From assembly GCA_017985015.1 (NCBI GenBank), contig JAGNYI010000026.1, positions 1-41,691 on the forward strand: 41,691 bases of DNA, given 5' to 3'. The DNA comes from Giesbergeria sp. Its GTDB lineage: Bacteria; Pseudomonadota; Gammaproteobacteria; Burkholderiales; Burkholderiaceae_C. The notes under the pieces are model-generated. The model was not told the origin of the DNA. It did not search any database and saw only the letters and a program-made list of their open reading frames with translations. Position 1 is the first letter of the stretch. Each line of letters opens with the position of its first letter. The position numbers were made by a program, and so were the translations under genes. Shown piece by piece: positions 18,450 to 26,635 of this stretch.

Positions 18450-19007
18450 TCAGCGTGTCCTGGGTTCGAGCGGCGGGTAAGTGCGAGCGGACGCGTTCGG
18501 CGCCGCCGCATCGGTCTCGGCGCTCTTGCTTTCCGGAGTCTGCACGGGATAGCGCGCCAGTTGCTGTTCTGTGGCTTCGAGCGTCGGCACCTTGCCTTTG
18601 CCTTTGCGCGTTTCCAGCGAGGCGACGAATTCACTTTCGGTGGGCATCGCGTCGCCCTCATGGCGATCCAGCACGTCGCCCTTGAAGAACACCGTCAGCT
18701 TGCGCGTCTGTGCCTCCAGGCCGGGACGCTTGAGCGTGAACACGTAGTCCCAGCGGTCGTCATGAAACAGGCTGGTGAGCAGGGGCGTACCGAGAATTTC
18801 ACGCACCTGCTGGCGGCCCATCCCCGGCTTCAGGGCTTCGACTTGTTCGCGCGAGACGAAATTGCCTTGCACCACTTCGACGCGGTAAGGGCGGACCATG
18901 CTGACGACGGAAGTGCTGGCCCCGTTGAAGGCGCTGCACCCTGCAAGCAGGGCGCCTAAGCACAGGAGTGAGCCCAGGCGGGCACTGCGATGGGCTGGGG
19001 CGGACAT
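18450..19007 (-). CDS. bamE: Outer-membrane assembly lipoprotein BamE (OmlA/SmpA)
   Basis: Small subunit of the BAM complex that inserts beta-barrel proteins into the outer membrane. The start at 19007 gives MSAPAHRSARLGSLLCLGAL followed by lipobox LAGC, so a lipoprotein signal. The BamE domain carries YRVEVVQGNFVSREQVEALKPGMGRQQVREILGTPLL and RWDYVFTLKRPG. At 185 residues it is longer than the enterobacterial protein because of a hydrophilic tail rich in proline, alanine and threonine, common in betaproteobacteria. It is divergent from fur, a widely conserved pairing. Confidence 0.93.
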   Translation of the reverse strand: MSAPAHRSARLGSLLCLGALLAGCSAFNGASTSVVSMVRPYRVEVVQGNFVSREQVEALKPGMGRQQVREILGTPLLTSLFHDDRWDYVFTLKRPGLEAQTRKLTVFFKGDVLDRHEGDAMPTESEFVASLETRKGKGKVPTLEATEQQLARYPVQTPESKSAETDAAAPNASARTYPPLEPRTR

Positions 19008-19114
19008 GGGCAAGGGGCTTGAGGCTATGATCAGTTGATTGTAGCGACAGGGTTGCTTACCCACGCTGCCCGGTCACCCGCCGCAGGAACGGCGGCGCAC
19101 GAAGGACTTTTGCC
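19008..19114. promoter_or_regulatory. Divergent bamE/fur promoter region
   Basis: 107 bp between the two starts. On the minus strand TACAAT (complement of 19038-19043) is a good -10 candidate about 30 bp upstream of the bamE start; no clear -35 is seen. For fur, AAGGA precedes the ATG by 8 bases. No convincing Fur box was found. Confidence 0.4.
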
Positions 19115-19543
19115 ATGACCAACATTGATGAGCTCAAGAGCACCGGGCTCAAAGCTACGCTGCCTCGGCTGAAGATTCTTGAAGTCTTTCAGAAGGGCGC
19201 GCAGCGGCACATGACGGCAGAGGATGTGTTCCGCGTGCTGCTGGAAGACCGCTCCGACATTGGCTTGGCCACCGTGTACCGGGTGCTGACGCAATTCGAG
19301 CAGGCCGGCATTCTGCTGCGCAGCAACTTTGAAAGTGGCAAGGCCATCTACGAGCTCAACGAAGGCCAGCACCACGACCACTTTGTCTGCACCACCTGCG
19401 GCAAGGTGGAAGAGTTCTACGACCCCGAAATCGAGAAACGCCAGCAGATCGTTGCCAAGGCCAAAGGCTGGGTCGTGGAAGACCATTCCATGGCCCTCTA
19501 TGGGCTGTGCGCCAATTGCGCGCGCGTGCGCAACGGCAAATAA
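19115..19543 (+). CDS. fur: Ferric uptake regulator Fur
   Basis: Iron-responsive repressor of 142 residues. The N-terminal winged helix includes [15 protein letters not shown] and the recognition helix region [19 protein letters not shown]. The dimerisation domain has the metal-binding [12 protein letters not shown] (H86, H87, H89, C92, C95) and a second pair, C132 and C135, in LCANC, so the structural zinc site is complete. The start is supported by a ribosome-binding site 8 bases upstream. It converges on hprK with 16 bp between the stops. Confidence 0.97.
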   Translation: MTNIDELKSTGLKATLPRLKILEVFQKGAQRHMTAEDVFRVLLEDRSDIGLATVYRVLTQFEQAGILLRSNFESGKAIYELNEGQHHDHFVCTTCGKVEEFYDPEIEKRQQIVAKAKGWVVEDHSMALYGLCANCARVRNGK

Positions 19544-19559
19544 AGGCACGCGCGGGCCC

Positions 19560-20510
19560 TTAGGACCCCTGGTCCATCGCTCTGCGGTGGCGGTCGACGA
19601 ATTCCTGGTAGGTATCGATGCCGCGCAGCTGCAAAATGGTATTGCGCACCGCCGCTTCGACCAGCACGGCAATGTTGCGCCCGGCCACCACCTGAATCAC
19701 CACCTTGAGAATCTGCACGCCAAGCACGTCCTGAGTCAGTGGCTCGTACGGCAGGCGCTCGTAGTCACGCTCAAGCGTCTCCTTGCGTACCAGGTGCACG
19801 ATGAGCTTGAGCCGCATCTTGCGCCGCACCGCCGTCTCGCCAAAGATGGCGCGAATGTCGAGCAGACCGATGCCGCGCACCTCCAGCAGGTTCTGCAGGA
19901 GATCCGGACATTTGCCCTCGATGGTGGTCTGGTTGATGCGAAACAGATCGACCGCATCGTCGGCCACCAGGCCCTGCCCCCGCGAAATCAGCTCAAGCCC
20001 CAGTTCGCTCTTGCCCAGGCCCGACTCGCCGGTGATCATCACGCCCAGGCCCAGGATGTCCATGAACACTCCGTGCATGGTGAGTCGATCGGCGAAATGC
20101 TTGGACAGATACGCGCGCAGCACGTCGATCACGAAGGCCGACGACTCGCGCGTGGCAAACATCGGAATCTGTGCGCGCTCGCACATGGACAGCAGCGCTT
20201 CGGACGCCACCTGCCCGTCCGCCAGCACCAGCACGGGAGGCTCAAGCGTCACGATGCGCGCAATGCGCCGCATAGCGTCCTCCGGCGTTGCGTTGCTCAG
20301 GTAATTGATTTCACGCTCACCCAGTATCTGGGCACGGTACGGGTGGATGAAGTTGAGGTAGCCGACCAGATCAGCACCCGAGCGCGCGGAGCGCACGGCC
20401 ACTTCGTCAAAACGCCGCTCTGAGGCTCCCAGGCCGGCCACCCATTCCCATTTCAGGTGCGCGCGAAAAGCCTCGAAAAGGACATCGGCACTGACAACAT
20501 TGGGTTTCAC
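19560..20510 (-). CDS. hprK: HPr kinase/phosphorylase
   Basis: Phosphorylates and dephosphorylates the regulatory serine of HPr-type phosphocarriers in the PTS-Ntr branch. The 316-residue product starts with GTG at 20510 ([14 protein letters not shown]). The Walker A motif GESGLGKS is at 161-168, with H146 just upstream in TMHGVF and the aspartate pair in VADDAVDL following. The family signature [15 protein letters not shown] lies downstream. It is 39 bp after ptsN on the same strand, the usual order in betaproteobacteria. Confidence 0.95.
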   Translation of the reverse strand: MKPNVVSADVLFEAFRAHLKWEWVAGLGASERRFDEVAVRSARSGADLVGYLNFIHPYRAQILGEREINYLSNATPEDAMRRIARIVTLEPPVLVLADGQVASEALLSMCERAQIPMFATRESSAFVIDVLRAYLSKHFADRLTMHGVFMDILGLGVMITGESGLGKSELGLELISRGQGLVADDAVDLFRINQTTIEGKCPDLLQNLLEVRGIGLLDIRAIFGETAVRRKMRLKLIVHLVRKETLERDYERLPYEPLTQDVLGVQILKVVIQVVAGRNIAVLVEAAVRNTILQLRGIDTYQEFVDRHRRAMDQGS

Positions 20511-20549
20511 GGGCGACGGACGGACGATGGCGCCAGCGCGGGTGGCGGT

Positions 20550-21017
20550 TCAGGCCGCCTGCGTGGACTGCCAGCTGGCGATCAGCCCGTGCAGCTCAGC
20601 GGCGTCGGTGCTGCACTTGATGCGTTCGCGCAAGGGCGCATCGCTCAAGAGCTCGGCAATTTCCGAGAGGATTTCGAGGTGCTTCTGCGTGGCCGCCTCG
20701 GGCACCAGCAGAAAAATCAGCAGGCTGACGGGAAGCTCGTCAGGGGCGTCGAAGCCGATCGGGCGTTCCAATTGAAACACCGCTGCCATCGGCGACTTGA
20801 GGCCCTTGATCCGACCATGGGGGATGGCAACGCCGTGGCCCAGGCCCGTGGAGCCCAGGCGTTCCCGGGCAAACAGGCTGTCGGTAATCAGGGCGCGGGA
20901 GAGCCCGTGCAAGGTCTCGAACAGCAAGCCCGCTTCTTCGAAAGCGCGTTTTTTGCTGGTGGCGTCAACGCTCACGAGCACTTGGGCTGAAGGCAAAATG
21001 GAAGCGAGGCGATTCAT
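20550..21017 (-). CDS. ptsN: PTS-Ntr phosphocarrier EIIA(Ntr)
   Basis: Regulatory EIIA protein of the nitrogen-related phosphotransferase chain, with roles in potassium and nitrogen control. The start at 21017 gives MNRLASILPSAQVLV and 155 residues, the standard length; the open frame extends upstream without supporting similarity. The phosphorylated histidine is H67 in GLGHGVAIPHGRI. In enterobacteria unphosphorylated EIIA(Ntr) binds TrkA and modulates potassium uptake, and trkA is encoded 11 kb away here; whether that holds in this organism is inference. Confidence 0.95.
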   Translation of the reverse strand: MNRLASILPSAQVLVSVDATSKKRAFEEAGLLFETLHGLSRALITDSLFARERLGSTGLGHGVAIPHGRIKGLKSPMAAVFQLERPIGFDAPDELPVSLLIFLLVPEAATQKHLEILSEIAELLSDAPLRERIKCSTDAAELHGLIASWQSTQAA

Positions 21018-21079
21018 GGCGTGTCGATAGGAATTATGCACCGCCCAAGTGAGCAACCCCATGGGCACAGAAAAGCCAC

Positions 21080-21104
21080 AAGAAAAGCCGCCCGAGGGGC
21101 GGCT
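21080..21104 (-). terminator. Rho-independent terminator after hpf
   Basis: On the minus strand an 8-bp GC-rich stem (AGCCGCCC with its complement, 21086-21104) closes a 3-base loop and is followed by TTTTCTTG. It lies 38 bp past the hpf stop and 63 bp ahead of ptsN, so it may limit read-through from hpf into ptsN. Confidence 0.75.
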
Positions 21105-21141
21105 TGCTCTGGCGCCGGTCGGCACGGCGCAGAAATGTGCT

Positions 21142-21489
21142 TCAAGCCGACATTTGCGCCGGCTGCTCCCGCCGACGCGCGGCGAAATGGTGGTCTTGCA
21201 GGCGGTCCTTGTGGCGCACGACCTGGCGATCGAGCTTGTCCACCAGCTCGTCCACCGCGGCGTACAGGTCTTCGTGGGCGCTCTCGGCAAACAGATCACT
21301 GCCTTTGACGCGGATCGTGCATTCCGCGCGCTGTCGTCTTTCTTTCTCCTTTTGTTTTTCCACTGTCATCAACACCTTGACGTCCACCACCTGATCAAAG
21401 TGCCGCGTGATGCGATCGAGCTTGTTGGTGACATAGCTGCGCAGCGCGGGCGTGATTTCGAGATGGTGACCGCTGATTGTCAAATTCAT
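21142..21489 (-). CDS. hpf: Ribosome hibernation promoting factor HPF (short form)
   Basis: Binds the 30S decoding region and promotes inactive 70S or 100S ribosomes in stationary phase. The start at 21489 is fixed by a strong AGGAGG 8 bases upstream and gives [20 protein letters not shown], 115 residues. The fold is beta-alpha-beta-beta-beta-alpha, with [16 protein letters not shown] and [23 protein letters not shown] as typical segments. It lacks the C-terminal dimerisation domain of long HPF. In many proteobacteria rpoN lies just upstream; here a 348-bp spacer and divergent purC occupy that place. Confidence 0.94.
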   Translation of the reverse strand: MNLTISGHHLEITPALRSYVTNKLDRITRHFDQVVDVKVLMTVEKQKEKERRQRAECTIRVKGSDLFAESAHEDLYAAVDELVDKLDRQVVRHKDRLQDHHFAARRREQPAQMSA

Positions 21490-21837
21490 AAAGAAACCTC
21501 CTGGGGCTCTGGGGAAAAATGCCACCGCTCCTGGGTGAAGCGTGGCCCGAAACCGGATTGAAGCGCGACGAGACCACTATGCGCGTCGCCCCGCCGCAAA
21601 TCAATGGCAATCCAGACGCTGGTGGCGGGACTCTCGGGACGCGCTCGCGCCCATGCACCAAACGGCGCACAATAGCGGGCTTGGGTTGGTTGCCCAACCG
21701 CCAGTTCCCTTTGCAGCTCGCCGGGGCAGCCGCCGACCGGGCCGCGCATAAAATCCCCCTTGGTCCAGCCCAGCCTTGTTCGGGCCGGCCCTTGCCAGGC
21801 GCCAATGCGCACTCCACCCCCTCGCCAGACCTCGCTC
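21490..21837. promoter_or_regulatory. 348-bp divergent hpf/purC intergenic region
   Basis: No gene is supported here; the open frames crossing it look like shadows. Visible signals are a TAAAAT -10 candidate for purC at 21749-21754 and a near-dyad TGCACC-AAAC-GGCGCA at 21654-21669. Both are weak. The long spacer suggests separate, possibly regulated promoters for the two genes. Confidence 0.35.
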
Positions 21838-22758
21838 ATGACTGCCATCGCCAGCCCTGCCCTGCACACTTCCACGCTCACCTCGCTGCCCCTGCTGGCG
21901 CGCGGAAAGGTGCGAGACAACTACGCCGTCGGCGATGACCGCATCTTGATGGTGGCCAGCGACCGCCTCTCGGCCTTTGACGTGATCATGGGCGAGCCCA
22001 TCCCGGGCAAAGGCGAGCTGCTGACGCAGATGGCGCTGTTCTGGTTCGACAAGCTCGGCTCCATCTGCCCCAACCACTTGACGGGCGAGGCGCCCGAGAG
22101 CGTGGTGCGCGCAGACGAGGTGGCCCAGGTGCGCGGCCGCTCGATGCTGGTGCAGCGCCTCACGCCCCTGCCCGTCGAGGCGGTGGTGCGCGGCTACCTG
22201 GCCGGCAGCGGCTGGAAGGAATACCAGGCCACCCAATCGGTTTGCGGCGTGCCGCTGCCTGCGGGCCTGACCAACGCCGCCAAACTGCCAACGCCCATTT
22301 ACACGCCAGCGGCCAAGGCAGCGGCCGGTGAACACGACGAGAACATCAGCTTCGAGCGCACGGTGGAGATGATTGGCACCGAGCACGCCAGCCGCATCCG
22401 CGACATCAGCATTGCGCTGTACCAGGCAGCGGCCGCCATTGCGCTGGAGAAGGGCATGATCATTGCCGATACCAAGTTCGAGTTTGGCCTGGCCCCGGAC
22501 GGCACGCTGGTGCTGATGGACGAGGTGCTCACCCCCGACAGTTCGCGCTATTGGCCGGTGGAAGGCTACGAGGCCGCGCTGGCCGCTGGCGAGAACCCCC
22601 CCAGCTACGACAAGCAGTTTGTGCGCGACTGGCTGGAGCAGGCCCAGGTAGGCGGCAAGCCCTGGGACAAAACACCGCCGGCACCGCGCGTGCCGCAGGC
22701 GGTGATCGAGAAGACCGCCGCCAAATACCGCGAGGCGCTGGAGCGCCTGACGGGTTGA
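21838..22758 (+). CDS. purC: Phosphoribosylaminoimidazole-succinocarboxamide synthase
   Basis: ATP-dependent joining of aspartate to CAIR in purine synthesis. The start at 21838 gives [20 protein letters not shown] and 306 residues, the long bacterial/yeast-like PurC form. Signatures are [30 protein letters not shown] near the N-terminus, [18 protein letters not shown] in the middle, and [14 protein letters not shown] with [14 protein letters not shown] toward the end. A further 26 in-frame upstream codons are not family-like. The gene ends in the strong hairpin of the dispersed repeat and converges on cnoX. Confidence 0.97.
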   Translation: MTAIASPALHTSTLTSLPLLARGKVRDNYAVGDDRILMVASDRLSAFDVIMGEPIPGKGELLTQMALFWFDKLGSICPNHLTGEAPESVVRADEVAQVRGRSMLVQRLTPLPVEAVVRGYLAGSGWKEYQATQSVCGVPLPAGLTNAAKLPTPIYTPAAKAAAGEHDENISFERTVEMIGTEHASRIRDISIALYQAAAAIALEKGMIIADTKFEFGLAPDGTLVLMDEVLTPDSSRYWPVEGYEAALAAGENPPSYDKQFVRDWLEQAQVGGKPWDKTPPAPRVPQAVIEKTAAKYREALERLTG

Positions 22759-22770
22759 AATATTTGAAGA

Positions 22771-22823
22771 AATAAGGCTCTAGCGCTTATCCCATAAGCG
22801 CTAGCAGCTATTTTTTTAATAGC
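22771..22823 (+). repeat. Dispersed palindromic repeat, intergenic reference copy (possible purC terminator)
   Basis: Contains a perfect 11-bp inverted repeat, CTAGCGCTTAT (22780-22790) and ATAAGCGCTAG (22794-22804), around CCC. AGCAGCTA and a run of seven T follow, then AATAG. It lies 12 bp after the purC stop and 17 bp before the end of converging cnoX, so hairpin plus T-run may also terminate purC. It is the best-preserved copy and serves as reference for the others. Confidence 0.75.
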
Positions 22824-22839
22824 GACTGAGGACCAGAAC

Positions 22840-23808
22840 TCAGTTCAGTGCCATGCTGAGCTTGCGCCGGTAGCTGTTCAGCAGGGCCGTGGCCTCGTCT
22901 TCCTGCGCGCCCGCCTTGCCCATCAGCTCGATACCGCCCGCGCTCTTGCCAGGGACGCCGGCGTCGGCCTTGGGCTTCGGGGGCGTGAGCAATTCGAGGA
23001 TGGCGACATAGGTCTTGCGCGCCGCGCCGTCTTGCCAGGCCTTGTCACGCAGGATGATCTCCAGCAGCTCGTCCATGGCGGCGGTCCACTGGCCCTCGGC
23101 CATCAGCACGCGCGCCTTGGCAAAGCGGGTCTCGAAATCGCGCTTGTTCTGTGCAATCTGCGCGTCGAACTGCTCCAGCGGCCAGTTGCCGCGATCGTCC
23201 TGCTGGACGAACTGCAGTGCGCCCAGCCAGTGCGACAAGGCCTCAAAGCGCAGCGGCTTGGGGATGCGCGCCAGGGGCTCGTGCAAAAGCGCCTGCGCTT
23301 CTTCGTAGGCACCTGTACCGATCAACAGACGCACATAGTCAAATCGGGCATCGTCGTTGGTGGGGTCAGCCGCCAGCGCGTCCGCCATCTTGGCGAGCGC
23401 AGCCTGCGTGTCGCCCGCGTCGAGCAGGGCATGGGCTTCGTCCACCTCGGCCTCGGCTTCCAGCGCGCCTTCGGAGGGCACATGCTTGTCGAGGAAGGCG
23501 CGCAATTGTGCCGGCGGCAGCGCGCCGACGAAACCGTCCACCGGCTGGCCCTGCACGAACAGCACGCACAGCGGGATGCTGCGCGTGCCGAACATCTGCG
23601 ACAACTGACCGGCGATCTCGGGCACCTTGTCGGCGTCGAGCTTGGCCAGGGCAAAGCGGCCGGCGTATTCGGTCTCCAGCAACTCCAGCTGTGGCCCGAG
23701 CTGCTTGCACGGACCGCACCACTCGGCCCAGACATCCACCAACACCGGGGCGCGGAGCGAGGCGGTGATGACTTCGGCTTCAAAATTTACCAGGGTGACA
23801 TCGATCAT
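22840..23808 (-). CDS. cnoX: Thioredoxin-like chaperone with TPR-like C-terminus (CnoX/YbbN family)
   Basis: The start at 23808 gives MIDVTLVNFEAEVITASLRA and 322 residues. Residues 1-110 form a thioredoxin domain with an intact redox motif, WCGPC at 30-34, unlike E. coli CnoX, which lacks it. Residues about 120-290 are helical TPR-like repeats (EVDEAHALLDAGDTQAALAKMADAL, DDARFDYVRLLIGTGAYEEAQALL, KARVLMAEGQWTAAMDELLEIILRD). CnoX proteins protect unfolded proteins during hypochlorous-acid stress. Assignment by domain order is firm; the precise role is inference. It separates purC from purE-purK. Confidence 0.87.
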   Translation of the reverse strand: MIDVTLVNFEAEVITASLRAPVLVDVWAEWCGPCKQLGPQLELLETEYAGRFALAKLDADKVPEIAGQLSQMFGTRSIPLCVLFVQGQPVDGFVGALPPAQLRAFLDKHVPSEGALEAEAEVDEAHALLDAGDTQAALAKMADALAADPTNDDARFDYVRLLIGTGAYEEAQALLHEPLARIPKPLRFEALSHWLGALQFVQQDDRGNWPLEQFDAQIAQNKRDFETRFAKARVLMAEGQWTAAMDELLEIILRDKAWQDGAARKTYVAILELLTPPKPKADAGVPGKSAGGIELMGKAGAQEDEATALLNSYRRKLSMALN

Positions 23809-23908
23809 GGGAATCGTTTTCCAAACAGCGGGGCGTTCATGCCGCCCCAAAAGTAAAATTGCAGGTTCACTCTAGCGCAGACCCGCGGGCGCTGCGCATC
23901 CAGACACT

Positions 23909-24400
23909 ATGACAAGCCTCCAGATCGGCGTCGTCATGGGCTCCAGCAGCGACTGGGACACCATGCAACATGCAGTCGAGATTCTCAGCCAATTCGGCAT
24001 CGCTTACGAAGCGCAGGTGGTCTCGGCGCACCGCATGCCCGACGATATGTTCGCCTACGCCGAGGCCGCAGCCGAGCGCGGCCTGCAGGCGATCATCGCT
24101 GGCGCGGGCGGCGCAGCGCACCTGCCGGGCATGTTGGCAGCGAAAACGCCCGTGCCGGTGCTGGGCGTGCCGGTGCCCAGCCGCCACCTGCAAGGCGTCG
24201 ATTCGCTGCACAGCATCGTGCAGATGCCCAAAGGCATTCCGGTCGCCACCTTTGCCATTGGTGCGGCGGGCGCGGCCAATGCGGCACTGTTCGCCGTGGC
24301 CATGCTGGCCAACCACAATCCGGCGCTGCGCGAGCAGCTGCGCGTCTTTCGCAAGGCGCAAACCGAGGCCGCGCGCGCCATGCGGTTGCCCCCCGAATGA
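23909..24400 (+). CDS. purE: N5-carboxyaminoimidazole ribonucleotide mutase
   Basis: Converts N5-CAIR made by PurK to CAIR in purine synthesis. The 163-residue product carries [20 protein letters not shown] near residue 6, [14 protein letters not shown] around 42, and the catalytic [25 protein letters not shown]. It is the short class I form that works with PurK. The stop overlaps the purK start (ATGA), so the two are translationally coupled. Confidence 0.97.
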   Translation: MTSLQIGVVMGSSSDWDTMQHAVEILSQFGIAYEAQVVSAHRMPDDMFAYAEAAAERGLQAIIAGAGGAAHLPGMLAAKTPVPVLGVPVPSRHLQGVDSLHSIVQMPKGIPVATFAIGAAGAANAALFAVAMLANHNPALREQLRVFRKAQTEAARAMRLPPE

Positions 24401-25566
24401 ACACGTCCACACTCCCCATCCTGCCCGGCGCCACGCTGGGCGTGCTCGGCGGCGGCCAGCTCGGCCGGATGTTCGTGCACGCGGCGCAGACCATGGGCTA
24501 CTTCACCGTGGTGCTCGACCCCGACCCGGCCAGCCCGGCCGGGCGCGTGAGCCACCACCATATCCAGAGCGCCTACGACGACCCCGACGGTCTGCGCCAG
24601 CTTGCCGGCCTGTGCGCCGCCGTCACCACCGAGTTTGAAAACGTTCCCGCAGTCGCGCTGGCGGCACTGGCCGGCCAGTGCACCGTCTCGCCGGCCGCCC
24701 GCGCCGTGGCCGTGGCGCAGAACCGGGCCGAAGAGAAAGCCCATTTCACCGCTTGCGGCGTGCCCTGCGCGCCATATGCGGTGATCGAAACGCCGGAACA
24801 AATGGCAAGCGCCGACAAGTCGCTCTTTCCTGGGATCCTGAAAACCTCCCGCATGGGCTACGACGGCAAGGGCCAGGCCCGCGTGCAGGCGCCCGCCGAA
24901 CTGGCTGCCGCCTGGGAAGCCATGGGCCGCGCGCCCTGCGTGCTGGAACAGATGCTGCCCCTGGCGCTGGAGTGCTCGGTGATCGTCGCGCGCGGCGCGG
25001 ACGGCCACTCTGTGCACCTGCCGGTACAGCGCAATCTGCACCGGGATGGGATTCTGGCGGTGACCGAAGTTTATGAGGAAAATATGCCTCCAGCGCTTAT
25101 GCAGCAAGCGCTGGCAGCTGCAAAATCGATAGCTGATGAGCTGCAGTACGTGGGCGTGCTGTGCGTCGAATTTTTTGTGCTGGAGAGCGGCCGCCTCGTT
25201 GTCAACGAGATCGCGCCGCGCCCGCACAACAGCGGCCACTACAGCGTGGACGCCTGCGACGTTTCGCAGTTCGAGCTGCAGGTGCGCACGCTCGCTGGCT
25301 TGCCGCTGACGCCGCCGCGCCAGCACAGCGCCGCCATCATGCTCAATCTGCTGGGCGACCTGTGGTTTGCAGGCGGCGAGGTGCCGCAGGAGCCTCCATG
25401 GGCACAGGTGCTGGCCTTGCCAGGGACGCATTTGCACCTCTATGGCAAAGAGCAGGCGCGCCACGGCCGCAAGATGGGCCACCTGAACGTCACGGCGGCC
25501 AGTGCGGCCCAAGCGCGCAGCACGGCGTTGCAAGCCGCGACGCTCCTGGGTCTACCGGTCTTCTGA
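24397..25566 (+). CDS. purK: 5-(carboxyamino)imidazole ribonucleotide synthase
   Basis: ATP-dependent carboxylation of AIR, supplying PurE. The 389-residue ATP-grasp protein begins with [23 protein letters not shown]-grasp features are [15 protein letters not shown] and [19 protein letters not shown], and the end of the domain has [19 protein letters not shown]. Residues about 230-246 ([17 protein letters not shown]), in the helix before [12 protein letters not shown], are encoded by a copy of the dispersed repeat without evident change in length. Coupled to purE and followed 10 bp later by the Sua5 gene. Confidence 0.97.
   Translation: MNTSTLPILPGATLGVLGGGQLGRMFVHAAQTMGYFTVVLDPDPASPAGRVSHHHIQSAYDDPDGLRQLAGLCAAVTTEFENVPAVALAALAGQCTVSPAARAVAVAQNRAEEKAHFTACGVPCAPYAVIETPEQMASADKSLFPGILKTSRMGYDGKGQARVQAPAELAAAWEAMGRAPCVLEQMLPLALECSVIVARGADGHSVHLPVQRNLHRDGILAVTEVYEENMPPALMQQALAAAKSIADELQYVGVLCVEFFVLESGRLVVNEIAPRPHNSGHYSVDACDVSQFELQVRTLAGLPLTPPRQHSAAIMLNLLGDLWFAGGEVPQEPPWAQVLALPGTHLHLYGKEQARHGRKMGHLNVTAASAAQARSTALQAATLLGLPVF
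25085..25133 (+). repeat. Dispersed palindromic repeat, copy within purK
   Basis: The 34-base core matches the reference copy at about 27 positions without gaps (AGCGCTTAT, AAGCGCT and GCAGCT conserved). ATAGC follows at the same distance. It is read in frame as part of a helix of PurK. Confidence 0.65.
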
Positions 25567-25576
25567 GAGCGCAGCG

Positions 25577-26578
25577 ATGATCCTCGACGGCAGTTCTCCC
25601 AATGCCATTGCACAGGCCGCGCGCGCCCTGCGCAGCGGCGCTCTGGTGGGCCTGCCCACCGAAACCGTGTACGGCCTGGCCGCAGACGCGGACAGCGACG
25701 CTGCCGTGGCGCGGGTGTTTGCCTCCAAGGGCCGGCCCAGCGACCACCCGCTGATCGTGCATGTCGCAAGCGCCGACGCGCTGCAGCACTTCGCGCGCGA
25801 GATACCGGACTTTGCACAAGCACTGGTCAAAGCCTTCTGGCCCGGCCCGCTCACCGTGATCCTGCCGCGCCGCGCAGAGGTGGCCGCAGCCGCCGCTGGC
25901 TCTCAAGACAGCATCGGCCTGCGCTGCCCGGCGCACCCGGTGGCCCAGGCACTGCTGGCCGCCTGCGCCGCGCCCCCTCCAGGCGAGCGTGCCATCGCCG
26001 GCCTGGCCGCGCCCAGCGCCAACCGCTTTGGCCGGGTAAGCCCCACGACGGCGCAGCATGTGCAGGACGAACTGGGCAGCGAGTTGCTGGTACTCGACGG
26101 CGGCGCCTGCGCCGTGGGCATTGAATCAACCATTGTCGATTGCACGCGCGGCGCGCCAGTGCTGCTGCGCCCTGGCGCCGTCACCCGCGAGCAGATCGAG
26201 GCCATTTGCGGACGCAAATTGCTGTCCAGGGACGATCTGCCTGCCCACACGCCGCGTGCGTCGGGCACGCTGGAATCCCACTACGCGCCGCAGGCGACGG
26301 TGCGTCTGATGAACGCGCGCGCTCTGCAAGCGGGCCTCGACATCCTGGGCGCTGATGCCGCCCACCTGGCGGTCTACGCGCGCGCCCCGCTCAAGAGTGG
26401 CTCCTCGCGCGTGCTGATACGGCGCATGCCCGACGACGCCGAGGCCACCGCCCAGCAGCTGTTTGCCGTGCTACGGGGTTTCGACGATGCGGGCGTACGC
26501 CTGATCTGGGTGGAGGCGCCTCCCGAAGCGACCGAATGGGAAGGCGTGCGAGACCGCCTGCAGCGCGCAGCGGCGTGA
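25577..26578 (+). CDS. L-threonylcarbamoyladenylate synthase, two-domain Sua5 type
   Basis: Makes threonylcarbamoyl-AMP for the t6A modification of ANN-decoding tRNAs. The start at 25577 gives MILDGSSPNAIAQAARALRS and 333 residues. The YrdC-type domain (about residues 1-205) has VGLPTETVYGLAADA, the substrate-binding SKGRPSDHPLIVHV, PGPLTVILPR and PSANRFGRVSPTTAQHV. After the linker TPRASGTLESHYAPQATVRL comes the C-terminal Sua5 domain, which TsaC lacks. tsaB, acting later in the same pathway, lies 5.6 kb downstream. It follows purK closely. Confidence 0.94.
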   Translation: MILDGSSPNAIAQAARALRSGALVGLPTETVYGLAADADSDAAVARVFASKGRPSDHPLIVHVASADALQHFAREIPDFAQALVKAFWPGPLTVILPRRAEVAAAAAGSQDSIGLRCPAHPVAQALLAACAAPPPGERAIAGLAAPSANRFGRVSPTTAQHVQDELGSELLVLDGGACAVGIESTIVDCTRGAPVLLRPGAVTREQIEAICGRKLLSRDDLPAHTPRASGTLESHYAPQATVRLMNARALQAGLDILGADAAHLAVYARAPLKSGSSRVLIRRMPDDAEATAQQLFAVLRGFDDAGVRLIWVEAPPEATEWEGVRDRLQRAAA

Positions 26579-26635
26579 ACGCACGTGGACGTGGCAGATC
26601 GTTAAACTAGCCAGCCTTATCGGAGAACACACACC

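Noticed and set aside
23830-23848. A GGGGCG/CGCCCC hairpin in the cnoX leader
   Set aside because: Six base pairs in GC-rich sequence with no T-tract or other supporting element; not distinguishable from background.
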